From: an uncultured Lachnospiraceae bacterium
GTDB lineage: Bacteria > Bacillota > Clostridia > Lachnospirales > Lachnospiraceae
Assembly (NCBI GenBank): GCA_947644545.1
Contig: CANRZW010000008.1
Coordinates: 1-64,000, forward strand
Direction: 5' to 3'
Length of the DNA stretch: 64,000 nucleotides
Shown: positions 8,196 to 17,635 of the stretch, piece after piece
Layout: every line of letters starts with the position of its first letter
Numbering within the stretch: position 1 is the stretch's first letter
Program-made: the position numbers and the translations under genes
The notes under the pieces: generated by a model
Database searches by the model: none
Told to the model about the DNA's origin: nothing
Seen by the model: the letters and a program-made list of their open reading frames with translations, nothing else

Positions 8196-8981
8196 ATGAA
8201 GATATGGGCACACCGGGGATGTAGTCAGAGGTATCCGGAGAACACGCTCACGGCATTTTCCGAAGCAGCGCAAATAGAAGGACTGACAGGAATCGAGCTG
8301 GATGTTCAGATGACGAGTGATGGGGAGCTTGTAATTATACATGACGAGCGGGTAGACCGGACGACTGACGGCATAGGATATGTTAAGAATTATACCTATG
8401 CGCAGCTTAAGAAATTGGCAATAGAAGCCGGAGGCGGGAGGAGAGAAACAATTCCCGCCATGCAGGAAGTGCTTGACCTGCTGCAGGACAGGATGAAAGA
8501 TGGACTGCTGTTAAATATAGAACTGAAAAACAGCGAAATACCGTACATCGGTATGGAAGAAAAGGTTATGGAGCTGGTAATGCAAAGGAATCTGCAAAAG
8601 CAGGTTGTCTATTCCAGCTTCTATACAATGTCCTTGCAAAGGATCCGGGAGATTGACGCACAGGCAGACATAGGAGTGCTGGATACGAAGGTTTCAGACT
8701 GCCTGTATAAGAAAAGGGGCTGTTTTGGTGACAGTGGTGTACGGATAGGGAAGCAGGAACAGGAGACACTTCCTCAGACTGCGCTGCATCCGTTCTGGAA
8801 GGGAATGGACTTAAGCGCCGGGCAGCTTGCCGGGCAGACTGTGCGTGCCTGGTTCGGTGGACATCTGTACCCGGAGAAGCCTACCGGGACAAGACTTGCG
8901 CTAAAGCAGCTGGAAGCGGCAGGGATTACGGATGTATTTTTGAATGAACCGGAAGTGTATCTGATGTCGATGGGAACGTAG
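8196..8981 (+). CDS. Glycerophosphodiester phosphodiesterase
   Basis: The 261-residue protein starts at MKIWAHRGCSQRYPENT, the HRG...ENT signature of GDPD (UgpQ-like) enzymes; IELDVQMTSDGELVIIHDE supplies the metal-binding Glu/Asp and the second catalytic His. GDPDs hydrolyse glycerophosphodiesters to glycerol-3-phosphate and an alcohol. GAGGAG ahead of 8196 decides the start over an ATG at 8133 that overlaps the previous gene. No signal peptide is seen, so it is probably cytoplasmic. In this setting it may feed glycerol-3-phosphate to the CDP-polyol pathway or trim polyol-phosphate products. Confidence 0.9.
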   Translation: MKIWAHRGCSQRYPENTLTAFSEAAQIEGLTGIELDVQMTSDGELVIIHDERVDRTTDGIGYVKNYTYAQLKKLAIEAGGGRRETIPAMQEVLDLLQDRMKDGLLLNIELKNSEIPYIGMEEKVMELVMQRNLQKQVVYSSFYTMSLQRIREIDAQADIGVLDTKVSDCLYKKRGCFGDSGVRIGKQEQETLPQTALHPFWKGMDLSAGQLAGQTVRAWFGGHLYPEKPTGTRLALKQLEAAGITDVFLNEPEVYLMSMGT

Positions 8982-8986
8982 ATCTG

Positions 8987-10249
8987 TTGTGGGAAGTAGG
9001 AAGCATTTTGAATTACTATATCTATCGGAGAAAGGCAAAGGCATTTTTCACCGGCCTGCTGTTTTGGATATGCAGGGTATTTCCGCTGCGGCCTGACAGG
9101 ATCGTTATGTGGACACTGGAGGGAAAAGGCGGCTATACCGACAGCCCCAAGTATATTGCGGAGGAACTCCTTAAGAGAAACAGGGAGCGGAAGAGAAACT
9201 ATGAGATCGTGTGGCTGACAAACGTATCCGGGCAGGCATTCCCGGATGCGATAAAGGTGGTAAAAGATTCTCTGTGGAACCGGGCATATTATCTGTCTAC
9301 GGCCGTATTTTGGGTCGGCAATACGAGAACCGGCTATGGTACGAGGAAGAGGACGGGAACGACGTATCTACAGACCTGGCATTCGATTGCCGGAATCAAG
9401 CCGATCGGCGAACAGCGGGGAAACAGGCTGCCGGAGATGGCCCGTATCGTGAGCAGAGCGGATTCTCTGCTGATTGATTATGTTCTTGCCGGCAATGAGT
9501 GGAGCTGCAGGACTTACCGGTCCGGATTGCTCTATGACGGCCTGATTCTGAGAACGGGCACTCCGCGGTGTGATATTTTGTTTTGGGGGAAAGAGGAAAT
9601 CCGTAAGCAGTGCAGAGAGAAGTACGGCCTGGCGGCAGATACCTGCATTGTGCTCTATGCGCCGACTTTCCGCGGAGGAAGCCAGAGCGGGAGGCGCAGC
9701 GTCAGCGCGGAGGTTGGAACGATGGACTTCGGACGGCTGATCCATGCGCTGGTAGCGAAGTTTGGCGGATCCTGGCATGTACTTTTGCGGCTTCACCCGC
9801 AGGTGGCCGATCAGGCGGAAGCAATCATGCAGGGGGAGCAAAACGACAGGGTAGTGAATGTCAGCCGGTATCCGGATATGAATGAACTGCTTGCGGCAAG
9901 TGACATGCTGATCACGGATTATTCCAGCTCGATCTTTGAGAGTATGCTTATGAAGCAGCCGGGGTTTCTTTATGCAGAGGATATCAGGGAATATGTGCAG
10001 GACCGGGGTAAGCTGATGTTTTGCCTGGAGGATATGCCTTTTCCCGTGGCGTATGATATGGACGGGTTAGAGAGGCGGATCGCAGACTTCGACCGCGTAT
10101 CTTATGAGAAGATGCTGGAACGGTTTATGGACAGGCTCGGTGTCTTTGAGGACGGACAGGCGAGCAACAGGGTGGTGGATTTCATGGAAGAGAGGATGCT
10201 GCATACGGCCAGGGGCGTTTCTTCTATAGGAGGCAGGTATGAAGGATAG
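8987..10249 (+). CDS. CDP-glycerol glycerophosphotransferase family protein
   Basis: The 420-residue TagB/TagF-like protein has an N-terminal amphipathic, hydrophobic stretch (KAFFTGLLFWICRVF) typical of membrane-peripheral members, then TYLQTWHSIAGIKPIG, CIVLYAPTFRGG, LLRLHPQV and ASDMLITDYSSSIFES, which are the family donor-site and phosphate-binding motifs. It should transfer glycerol-phosphate-type units to an acceptor glycan or lipid. There is no ATG nearby: a TTG at 8987 gives the longest frame, while a TTG at 9008 has AGGAAG five bases upstream and may be the real start. It overlaps the following glycosyltransferase by 11 bases. Confidence 0.88.
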   Translation: MWEVGSILNYYIYRRKAKAFFTGLLFWICRVFPLRPDRIVMWTLEGKGGYTDSPKYIAEELLKRNRERKRNYEIVWLTNVSGQAFPDAIKVVKDSLWNRAYYLSTAVFWVGNTRTGYGTRKRTGTTYLQTWHSIAGIKPIGEQRGNRLPEMARIVSRADSLLIDYVLAGNEWSCRTYRSGLLYDGLILRTGTPRCDILFWGKEEIRKQCREKYGLAADTCIVLYAPTFRGGSQSGRRSVSAEVGTMDFGRLIHALVAKFGGSWHVLLRLHPQVADQAEAIMQGEQNDRVVNVSRYPDMNELLAASDMLITDYSSSIFESMLMKQPGFLYAEDIREYVQDRGKLMFCLEDMPFPVAYDMDGLERRIADFDRVSYEKMLERFMDRLGVFEDGQASNRVVDFMEERMLHTARGVSSIGGRYEG

Positions 10250-11354
10250 GAAACTGAAAGTATTACATTTCCCGATCAGAAATTCCAACGGCGGCGTTAC
10301 CAGGTCGGCATTGAAATATTGGAAATATATTGACCATGACAGATTTCAGTTTGATTTCGCCACATGCAGTCCCTGCCTGGATTTTGAACAGGACATCCTG
10401 GCACAGGGATGTAAGGTGCATTATATTTCCTGTTATGCGGAAGAAGACGCACGGCAGTTTGGCAGAGAACTGAGAGAAATCATGCGGCAGGGATATGATG
10501 TGGTTCACTTGAATACCAGCTGGTGGAAGAGCTTCCATGCGGAGAAGGCGGCTTTGGAAACGGGGATTAAGAAGATCGTGGTGCACGCCAGAAGTACGTC
10601 GGTGGATCTTGCGGATGATGCACAAAGAGCGAGGGAATTGCTGATTCATGATAAATGCAAAAGGGAGTTCACACAGGAGCTTGCCACCCATTTTCTGGCA
10701 TGTTCTACGGAAGCGGCGGATTTCCTGTTCGGCCCTCAGATTCCCAGAGAGAGAATCAGGATACTGCATAATGCGTTGGATATCGAACGATATCACTATG
10801 ATGAGGGAATAAGAGCAGACATGCGAAAGAGGATGGGGCTGGAGCACAAATTTGTAATCGGCACGGTCGGCCGGATGGGATATGCCAAGAACCATGGTTT
10901 TCTGGTGGAATGTTTTCAGGAGGTCCGGAAGAGAGCGGACCATGCGGTTCTGCTCTTGGTCGGCAGCGGAGAGATGGAAGACGATCTTCGCAGACAGGTG
11001 GAGGCGTATCATATAAGCGATAAAGTCATCTTTACAGGTGCGGTGGACAATGCGGAGGAGTATCTGCAGGCCATGGATGTTTTCGCACTGCCGTCAAGAT
11101 TTGAAGGGCTGCCGAATGTATTGGTGGAAGCACAGGCCGCGGGTCTGCGCTGCATCTGCAGCAGGGAGATCACGGAGGAGGCAGGGATAACGGACAATGT
11201 TATTTTTGCAGCATTGGAGAAAGCGCAATGGATTGACGAAATACTGCATTGTGCAAAGGGATATGCCCGCGGCCGGGTGGATGAACAGATCCGGAAGGCC
11301 GGATATGATATCAGGCAGGAGATCCGAAGATTAGAGGAGATATATGCGGAATAG
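10239..11354 (+). CDS. GT4 family glycosyltransferase
   Basis: The 371-residue GT-B enzyme has an N-terminal acceptor half starting KVLHFPIRNSNGGVTRSAL and a C-terminal donor half with VGTVGRMGYAKNHGFL, LLVGSGEMEDDL and ALPSRFEGLPNVLVEAQAAG (the E-x7-E motif). It resembles EpsF-type enzymes that use a nucleotide sugar. TAGGAGG lies five bases before the ATG. Cytoplasmic; no membrane segment. The sugar cannot be told from the sequence. Confidence 0.9.
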   Translation: MKDRKLKVLHFPIRNSNGGVTRSALKYWKYIDHDRFQFDFATCSPCLDFEQDILAQGCKVHYISCYAEEDARQFGRELREIMRQGYDVVHLNTSWWKSFHAEKAALETGIKKIVVHARSTSVDLADDAQRARELLIHDKCKREFTQELATHFLACSTEAADFLFGPQIPRERIRILHNALDIERYHYDEGIRADMRKRMGLEHKFVIGTVGRMGYAKNHGFLVECFQEVRKRADHAVLLLVGSGEMEDDLRRQVEAYHISDKVIFTGAVDNAEEYLQAMDVFALPSRFEGLPNVLVEAQAAGLRCICSREITEEAGITDNVIFAALEKAQWIDEILHCAKGYARGRVDEQIRKAGYDIRQEIRRLEEIYAE

Positions 11355-12213
11355 ATTGATGTTCGATCGTTGGCAGACGGCATATCGATTAAGGGGCGAG
11401 AAGCGCTTTACACTGATTCCTAATCCGAAGTGGGGCTGGGCGGCGGATCCGTTTCCGGTCATGTTTCAGGGCTCTTTGTATGTTTTTGCGGAGATCTTCT
11501 TATATCGGTCGGAGCGTAACGGCGTTATTGCCTACTGCAAATTTGAGAACGGTTCCTTTACCGACTGGACGGTCAGCATGGATAAACACTGGCATCTCTC
11601 CTACCCGAATGTTTTTGTACAAAGAGACAGGCTGTATCTGTGTCCGGAGACGCGCCAGAGTGATGAGATCGCGGTCTATGAGCTGCAGGCATTCCCGGAC
11701 CGGTGGGTGAAAACAAAGGTACTGCTTCATAATGTGCAATGTGTGGACACCACTTTTTGCACCGATCAGGGACGAAGCTATATGTTTACATTCCGGCCGC
11801 AGAAGGGCGGTGTGAAAGGAGAACTCTGTTTGTATGAGCTGGAAGGGGATCATATTCTTGCAGGCCGGGTGGTTGCGGAGGATACCGGAACGGAATGTGT
11901 AAGACCCGGTGGCAGGATCATCCGGGAAGCGGGAAAGTTGTATCGGGTATCGCAGAACGGTTCTCCCGGATACGGTTTCGGGCTGGTTTTCAGCGAGATC
12001 GATTCTTTTGCTCCCGTCTACAGGGAACATGAGGTCAGGAGGATAACGGCCGGGCAGATACCGGGTAACTGGAAGAAAACGTTCTCGGGGATCCATACTT
12101 ACAACAGGATCCGGGAAATAGAGGTTATCGACTTGAAGTACAGGGCATTTTCGCCGGCCGAATACGTGGCGCGGAGAAGAGTCAGGAAAGTGTTTGTGGA
12201 GAAATACAAGTAG
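11344..12213 (+). CDS. Five-bladed beta-propeller protein, GINT1/GH43-like
   Basis: The 289-residue protein contains WGWAADPFPVMFQGSLYVF, the W-ADPF motif found in the propeller domain of glucosamine inositolphosphorylceramide transferase-like (GINT1) proteins, followed by repeated blades (LSYPNVFVQRDRLYLCPE, SGIHTYNRI). Such proteins accompany glycosyltransferases in bacterial glycan clusters and may act on or bind sugars; catalysis is unproven. AGGAGA lies directly before the ATG at 11344, which overlaps the previous gene by 11 bases. Confidence 0.65.
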   Translation: MRNRLMFDRWQTAYRLRGEKRFTLIPNPKWGWAADPFPVMFQGSLYVFAEIFLYRSERNGVIAYCKFENGSFTDWTVSMDKHWHLSYPNVFVQRDRLYLCPETRQSDEIAVYELQAFPDRWVKTKVLLHNVQCVDTTFCTDQGRSYMFTFRPQKGGVKGELCLYELEGDHILAGRVVAEDTGTECVRPGGRIIREAGKLYRVSQNGSPGYGFGLVFSEIDSFAPVYREHEVRRITAGQIPGNWKKTFSGIHTYNRIREIEVIDLKYRAFSPAEYVARRRVRKVFVEKYK

Positions 12214-12278
12214 AATGAGAGCCGGATGCCGGCTTGACAGGAAACAGAGCAGAAGATGTGTGAGAGAGGTAGGATTCC

Positions 12279-14123
12279 GTGTGCGGCATATGTGGATTTA
12301 TCACACCAGGCAGGGTAACGATTGACAATTTAAGAAGTATGAATGCGACCCTGATCCATCGCGGACCCGACGATCAGGGAGAAGAACTATATCCGATGCG
12401 CGCGGGATGGAGCGTCGGCTTTGCCCACAGAAGGCTTTCCATAATGGATCTGTCAGAGAACGGACATCAGCCCATGCACACCGCAGATAACCGGGTCAGC
12501 GTGATCTTCAACGGAGAGATCTATAACTACAGGACATTGCAGAGGCAATTGTCCGGCTACGCGTACAGGACTGCCTGTGATACGGAGATTATCCTGGCCG
12601 CGTACCTGAGATGGGGCATACGGTTCGTGGAGAAAATAAGAGGCATGTTCGCGATCGCGCTTTTCGACAGGAAGGAAGAGACGCTGTATCTGATCAGAGA
12701 CAGGGTGGGAAAGAAGCCGCTGTATTTCTACCGGGAAAAGGAGGGCGGCGTTGCGTTTGCCTCGGAATTGAAGGCAATTATGCAGTACCCGTATTTCGAG
12801 AAACGTATCGACAAAAGCGTCGTGGGAAGATTCCTGCATAAGCAGTATCTGGCGGCGCCTGACAGTATTTTTGAAAATGTGTATAAACTGGAGGCCGGCA
12901 CGTTTCTCAAGGTAACGTGCGGCAGTTTGGAGAAGAGAAGGTATTGGGATGCCGCCGTAGAAAGTTCCAAGTACGGTTTGCTGCCGGTGAAGGATTATGA
13001 GGACGCCAAAGAAGAGCTGAAAGGCAGGCTGCAGGATGCAGTTGCGGACAGACTGGCGGTGGACGTTCCGGTGGGGGCATTCTTAAGCGGCGGATATGAT
13101 TCTTCTCTGGTGTGTGCAATCGCACAGGAGAAACTTGGCAGGCCTCTGCGGACATACTGTATAGGATTCGAGGACCGGTCCCTGGACGAGGCGGCGTATG
13201 CTGCGAAGATAGCCGGTTACCTGGGCACGGAACATGAAGAACGCTATATTACGGAAACAGACATGCTTGATCTGGTTGCGGACATTCCCCGGTATTATGA
13301 CGAACCCTTTGCGGATTCGGCGCAGATACCGAGTATGCTTGTATCGGCTTTGGCGAAGGAGAAAAATTCGGTCGTATTGACCGGGGACGGCGGAGATGAG
13401 ATCTTCGGGGGATATGATATCTACACGATCCTTCGGCGGGCGCAGGAATGCTATGAGAAAGACCGGGTAAAAGAGCTTCCGGAGACGTCATTGGAATACA
13501 GAATACTGACAGATCAACAGGGGGCGGCGCACAGGGTACAGGCGGGAGTCTCCAATTATGTGGACTGTATAAGACGGCTTCTGGTGCATGATTACGATCA
13601 TTATTATTATGATCGGGAAGCGAGGTACGGGGCAGAACGATGGGACAAAAGGCGGATGCTGCTGGATCTGGACACCTCTCTGCCGGAGTGTATGCTGGCG
13701 AAGGTTGACAGGGCGTCCATGATGCACTCCTTAGAATGCAGATGTCCGCTGCTGGACCAGGAGGTGATAGCGTATTCGTTCAGACTGCCGATGGACTTTA
13801 AATGCGGCAGACACGGCGCCAAAAGGATCTTGAAGGATCTTGTGTATGAGTATATTCCGAGAGAACTTTTGACGCGTCCCAAGCAGGGATTTTGTGTGCC
13901 CTTGGATAAGTGGCTGAGAGGAGCCTTGAAAGAACAGGTTATGGATTATGCGGACAGGGATTTCCTGATACGGCAGGGGATATTCAAACCGGACGAAATG
14001 ACCGCCTTACTGGGCTGGTATATGCAAAAGGGTGACGAAGGAAGATGGAGCGGCAGCAATTATTCAAAGATTGTCTGGCCATATTTCATCTTTCAGCAGT
14101 GGTATCACACCTATGCGGCGTGA
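12279..14123 (+). CDS. asnB: Asparagine synthase-type glutamine amidotransferase
   Basis: The 614-residue protein has the family's usual length. It begins (V)CGICGF, so the initiating GTG leaves Cys2 as the glutaminase nucleophile; RGPDDQG and NGEIYNY are class II amidotransferase motifs. The PP-loop FLSGGYDSSLV (about 268-278) binds ATP in the synthetase domain. In glycan clusters such proteins often amidate sugar carboxylates (for example uronic or ulosonic acids) rather than make asparagine; this role is inferred from the neighbours. Confidence 0.92.
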   Translation: MCGICGFITPGRVTIDNLRSMNATLIHRGPDDQGEELYPMRAGWSVGFAHRRLSIMDLSENGHQPMHTADNRVSVIFNGEIYNYRTLQRQLSGYAYRTACDTEIILAAYLRWGIRFVEKIRGMFAIALFDRKEETLYLIRDRVGKKPLYFYREKEGGVAFASELKAIMQYPYFEKRIDKSVVGRFLHKQYLAAPDSIFENVYKLEAGTFLKVTCGSLEKRRYWDAAVESSKYGLLPVKDYEDAKEELKGRLQDAVADRLAVDVPVGAFLSGGYDSSLVCAIAQEKLGRPLRTYCIGFEDRSLDEAAYAAKIAGYLGTEHEERYITETDMLDLVADIPRYYDEPFADSAQIPSMLVSALAKEKNSVVLTGDGGDEIFGGYDIYTILRRAQECYEKDRVKELPETSLEYRILTDQQGAAHRVQAGVSNYVDCIRRLLVHDYDHYYYDREARYGAERWDKRRMLLDLDTSLPECMLAKVDRASMMHSLECRCPLLDQEVIAYSFRLPMDFKCGRHGAKRILKDLVYEYIPRELLTRPKQGFCVPLDKWLRGALKEQVMDYADRDFLIRQGIFKPDEMTALLGWYMQKGDEGRWSGSNYSKIVWPYFIFQQWYHTYAA

Positions 14124-14163
14124 GAGTGTCAGATACAGAAGGAAGATTGCAGAGGAGCGGAAC

Positions 14164-15267
14164 ATGGAGAGAGCCATCGTATTTGGATGCGGCAGATACT
14201 ATCAAAGGAAAAAGAAAGTGTTGGAAAGCCGTTACGAGATCATCGGTTTTCTTGACAATATGGTCAAGCCCGGGGAAGTGCGACAGTTTGAAGAGAAAGA
14301 TATGCGAAACCCGGAGAATCTGGATTTTTGGGGAACAGATATCCCGATTCTGTTGATGTCGGCGGCTTTTTTCGATATGTGGGAGCAGCTTCTTGCATTG
14401 GGGGTAGATCCGGGAAGGATCCGCTTTATGGTCACACAGCCGCCGTTTTATGACGAGATAGAGGAGATCTTGGCCAAAACCGTAGAAGAGATCTATGCGG
14501 AAGATCGGGCAATGATATTGAAGGGGAAACAGGAAACCGTCAGCGTGACAACGAAGGAGGAACTGTACCGCTGTCTGCGCACGCTTTTTATGGAGAAAGA
14601 CGCTTATATCGGGCTTACGGCTGCCATGCCGGCCAGACCGGTCAGCAAAAGATTCGGGGCGGAGCGGGGAAAACCGGTGGACAGAGTCTATATAGAACGG
14701 TTCCTAATGGAAAACCAGGATAAGATAACAGGTGTTGTGATGGAAATGGCCGATGCGGGCTATACACAGGCTTTTGGGGTTCAGGTAGAGCGCAGCCTGG
14801 TGCTTCACTTGAACGGCTGGGGCAAAGGCGTCATCAAGGGGGATCTGGAGACCGGGGAAGGCATTCCGGCAGACAGCGTCGATTGCTTTATCTGTACGCA
14901 GACAATCCAGTTTATCTATGACATCCACAGCGCGGTCCGCAATATCTACAGGATGCTCAAGCCGGGCGGCACAGCGCTTGTGACGGCGCACTGCCTGGGA
15001 CAGATCTCTCTGTATGATTATCATAATTGGGGTGAGTATTGGCGTTTTACCGATCAATCCATGCGGAAATTATTCTCGGAAGCGTTTGCGGACAGCGATA
15101 TCATCGTGCAGTCATGGGGCAATGTGAAAACGGCGGTCGCTTATCTGTACGGCTTATGTGCGGAGGATCTGAAAGAGGAAGATTTTGCGCTGCAGGATGA
15201 ACAGTATCCGGTGGTCGTTACGGCGGTGGTCAGAAAACAGTGCATGGAGGATGAGAGACAGCGATGA
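14164..15267 (+). CDS. Rossmann module - SAM methyltransferase
   Basis: The 367-residue protein starts with the cluster's Rossmann module (residues 3-110, AIVFGCGRYYQRKKK then IIGFLDNM). The C-terminal half is a methyltransferase of the type-11 fold: VDCFICTQTIQFIYDIHSAV and IYRMLKPGGTALV are the motif II/III region, though the glycine-rich motif I is poorly preserved. It could methylate a sugar. The start at 14164 has GAGGAGCGG upstream; a longer frame from 14032 would overlap asnB by 92 bases. It overlaps the next gene by 4 bases (ATGA). Confidence 0.75.
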   Translation: MERAIVFGCGRYYQRKKKVLESRYEIIGFLDNMVKPGEVRQFEEKDMRNPENLDFWGTDIPILLMSAAFFDMWEQLLALGVDPGRIRFMVTQPPFYDEIEEILAKTVEEIYAEDRAMILKGKQETVSVTTKEELYRCLRTLFMEKDAYIGLTAAMPARPVSKRFGAERGKPVDRVYIERFLMENQDKITGVVMEMADAGYTQAFGVQVERSLVLHLNGWGKGVIKGDLETGEGIPADSVDCFICTQTIQFIYDIHSAVRNIYRMLKPGGTALVTAHCLGQISLYDYHNWGEYWRFTDQSMRKLFSEAFADSDIIVQSWGNVKTAVAYLYGLCAEDLKEEDFALQDEQYPVVVTAVVRKQCMEDERQR

Positions 15268-16412
15268 AGGATCATATAGATACGTATCAGGAACTGTTGG
15301 ATCAAAAAGATAACTATCGATATGTATGCATGTTTGGCGCGGGATATGCGGCAAGTTACTGGTATCGCTTCCTGGGTGACCTGGGTTACCGGATAGACTT
15401 CTTTGCGGATAACGATCCGGATCTGTGGGGCAAAGTTATGATCGACGGCATTGTGTGCATCCCGCCGGCCGAGCTGGCAGCATTCGGCAGAGAGGTTCTG
15501 TGCCTTGTGTCCACGTCGGCATTGTATACGGAAGAGGTGGCTGCACAGCTGCGAAATATGGGATTAAAGGTAATAGGCCTTGACCAGCACTGGATGAATC
15601 TTGACAGGGTCGTGAGCAGGTATGTGGGGATTGATACTATACTTCCGGTTTATGAGGACGGGGAGATGGGGGAATATGACACGCAGGTGTGTGAACATGA
15701 GAGAATCGCCGTCTACACCTGCATAGTCGGAAATTATGACAGCCTGAAACAGCCGAAGGTAACAGACGGACAATGCGATTATTACTATCTTGGTTTTGAT
15801 CCGCCGGAGAATCCGGGCATCTATCAGTGGATAGATATCAGCCCGTATTTTGAAGGCGGGAAGCCGGATCACACGAGAGTGAATCGGTTTTGTAAACTGC
15901 ATCCGCATCTTTTTTTCAGGGATTACAAGTATTCCATATATTTGGACGGGGGATTTGAGATCAGGAAAAGCATAGCCGGACTGGTGAGAAAGACCGGCAG
16001 TGTCGGCATTGGATTATATGGCAAAGCGTTGACCGGAGACGTTGATACCTACGGGGAGGCGGCGTTTCGGCTGATCACCGGGACGATGAGCGGAGATGAC
16101 AGAAGCGTTGTCATCCGGCAAATGGAGAGATATGCGAAGGAAGGATTCCCAAGAAACTTTGGTTCTTCCCACAACGCCGTTATTGTCAGGGAGCATAACA
16201 AGCCGGCGTGCATCAGGATCATGGATACCTGGTGGAAAGAGATCACAAATGAGTGCAGAAGAGATGAGCTTTCCTTTTTCTATGCGCTATGGAAAAACGG
16301 TTTTTGTCCGAAGGATGTGGGATGCCTGGGGGCGACGCTCAGAGATACACCGGAATTCAGGGAGCTTGGACATAACACGGACATATATCCGAAGATTTAT
16401 AACAAAGGTTAG
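15264..16412 (+). CDS. Rossmann module - DUF616 glycosyltransferase-like protein
   Basis: Residues about 20-110 are the Rossmann module (CMFGAGYAASYWYRFLGDL, FFADNDPDLWGK, IPPAEL). From about 150 the protein matches DUF616 (TOD1/MUCI70-like): AVYTCIVGNYDSLKQP, YSIYLDGGFEIRKSIAGLV and PRNFGSSHNAVIVREH. DUF616 proteins are thought to be nucleotide-sugar glycosyltransferases. The start overlaps the previous stop in ATGA, implying translational coupling. Confidence 0.8.
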   Translation: MKDHIDTYQELLDQKDNYRYVCMFGAGYAASYWYRFLGDLGYRIDFFADNDPDLWGKVMIDGIVCIPPAELAAFGREVLCLVSTSALYTEEVAAQLRNMGLKVIGLDQHWMNLDRVVSRYVGIDTILPVYEDGEMGEYDTQVCEHERIAVYTCIVGNYDSLKQPKVTDGQCDYYYLGFDPPENPGIYQWIDISPYFEGGKPDHTRVNRFCKLHPHLFFRDYKYSIYLDGGFEIRKSIAGLVRKTGSVGIGLYGKALTGDVDTYGEAAFRLITGTMSGDDRSVVIRQMERYAKEGFPRNFGSSHNAVIVREHNKPACIRIMDTWWKEITNECRRDELSFFYALWKNGFCPKDVGCLGATLRDTPEFRELGHNTDIYPKIYNKG

Positions 16413-16432
16413 TGTGAATTATGGAGGGGAAG

Positions 16433-17635
16433 ATGGAAGAGAAAATGACTTTAACTGGAATCATAGATGGGGAAGATACGGTAGTCATATGCGGGTATGG
16501 ACCTGTGGGCAGGTATCTTCAACAGGAGATACAGGAAGACGGAAAGGAAAGAAAAATCGTATTCTGCGATAATAACAAGGCGAAGCACGGGAAAGAAAAC
16601 GGCTTTGAGATTTGCAGCTTTGAGAAAGCATGTGCGGAAAATAAAGAAGCGGTCTTTATCCTGACAAGTCTGGAATATGCTTCCAAAATGAAAAAACAGC
16701 TGCTGGAACTGGGCATTTTCGAGAACAGAATCTATTTCCATGAGATCAGGGAATATTTGCAGGGGCTGATGGACAAGAACATGGCAATGCGTAAGCTGAG
16801 TCCGCAAAATTACCTTAGATTTGAGGTTTCCCTGGCCGAGCACTGTAACCTGAACTGTAAATATTGTTCCCACTTTTCGCCGATTGCCGAACCGGAATTC
16901 CTGAATCTTTCACAGCATGAAAAAGATATGGAAAGACTGTCCTATCTGGTTGACGGAAAATCGGACAAAATATATCTGATCGGCGGAGAACCGCTTCTTT
17001 ATCAGGAAATAATAGAGTGCATGAAAATAACCAGAACATATTTCCCGAAATCCAGGATTATCATCTTGTCTAACGGTCTGTTGATCAACAGTATGAAGGA
17101 TGATTTCTGGCAGGCGTGCAGGGACGATGATATAGAGATCAATATCACGAGATACCCGGTTAAGACGGATTACGAGAAAATCATCGACAGGATAGAGCAG
17201 GAGGGAATTACGGGCGACTATTGCAGAGAGAGCAATGTTTCCTGCCTGTTTGACAAGCTGACGCTGGATTTGGAGGGCAGACAGGATCCCTATGAATCAT
17301 TTACGGGCTGCAATCAGGCAAATCAGTGCCATTTGGTGAAGGACGGCAGGATATACACCTGTTCTTATATTAAATGCGCAGAGCATTTCAACAAATATTT
17401 TCATCAGAATCTGCAGATCACGGAAGATGACTATGTAGACTTGTACAGCGTGAAGAGCGGAAAGGAGATGCTGGAGAAGCTGGCGAAGCCGGCCAGGTTC
17501 TGCAGATATTGTGACGTGAAGGGAAGGATTCACGGTTTGCCGTTTGAAATCAGTAAAAAAGAGATGAGCGAATGGGCAGACGAGTCCACAGCGCAAAGCG
17601 CTTCGGAATGGAGTGAAGAATGTATAAAGTTTTGA
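16433..17635 (+). CDS. Rossmann module - radical SAM protein
   Basis: The 400-residue protein carries a Rossmann module at 12-110 (VVICGYGPVGRYLQQEI, IVFCDNNKAKHGK). A radical SAM core follows: Cys138, Cys142 and Cys145 in CNLNCKYCSHF bind the 4Fe-4S cluster, and YLIGGEPLL is the GGE motif. C-terminal cysteines (CNQANQCHLVKDGRIYTC, FCRYCD) suggest an auxiliary-cluster (SPASM/twitch-like) region. It may oxidise, epimerise or rearrange a sugar or peptide; the substrate is unknown. GGAGG six to ten bases upstream favours ATG 16433 over the ATG at 16421. Confidence 0.82.
   Translation: MEEKMTLTGIIDGEDTVVICGYGPVGRYLQQEIQEDGKERKIVFCDNNKAKHGKENGFEICSFEKACAENKEAVFILTSLEYASKMKKQLLELGIFENRIYFHEIREYLQGLMDKNMAMRKLSPQNYLRFEVSLAEHCNLNCKYCSHFSPIAEPEFLNLSQHEKDMERLSYLVDGKSDKIYLIGGEPLLYQEIIECMKITRTYFPKSRIIILSNGLLINSMKDDFWQACRDDDIEINITRYPVKTDYEKIIDRIEQEGITGDYCRESNVSCLFDKLTLDLEGRQDPYESFTGCNQANQCHLVKDGRIYTCSYIKCAEHFNKYFHQNLQITEDDYVDLYSVKSGKEMLEKLAKPARFCRYCDVKGRIHGLPFEISKKEMSEWADESTAQSASEWSEECIKF
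17598..17608 (+). repeat. GCGCTTCGGAA motif, copy 1
   Basis: An 11-base motif found also at 22520-22530 and 24027-24037. Here it lies at the 3' end of the radical SAM gene, 12 bases before the DUF1919 start, followed by a purine-rich ribosome binding site. Confidence 0.6.

Noticed and set aside
12234-12239. TTGACA before asnB as a promoter
   Set aside because: No -10-like sequence at 15-19 bases downstream.
14032-14163. Upstream extension of the Rossmann-methyltransferase gene
   Set aside because: It would overlap asnB by 92 bases, and the ATG at 14164 has a good ribosome binding site directly ahead of the Rossmann motif.
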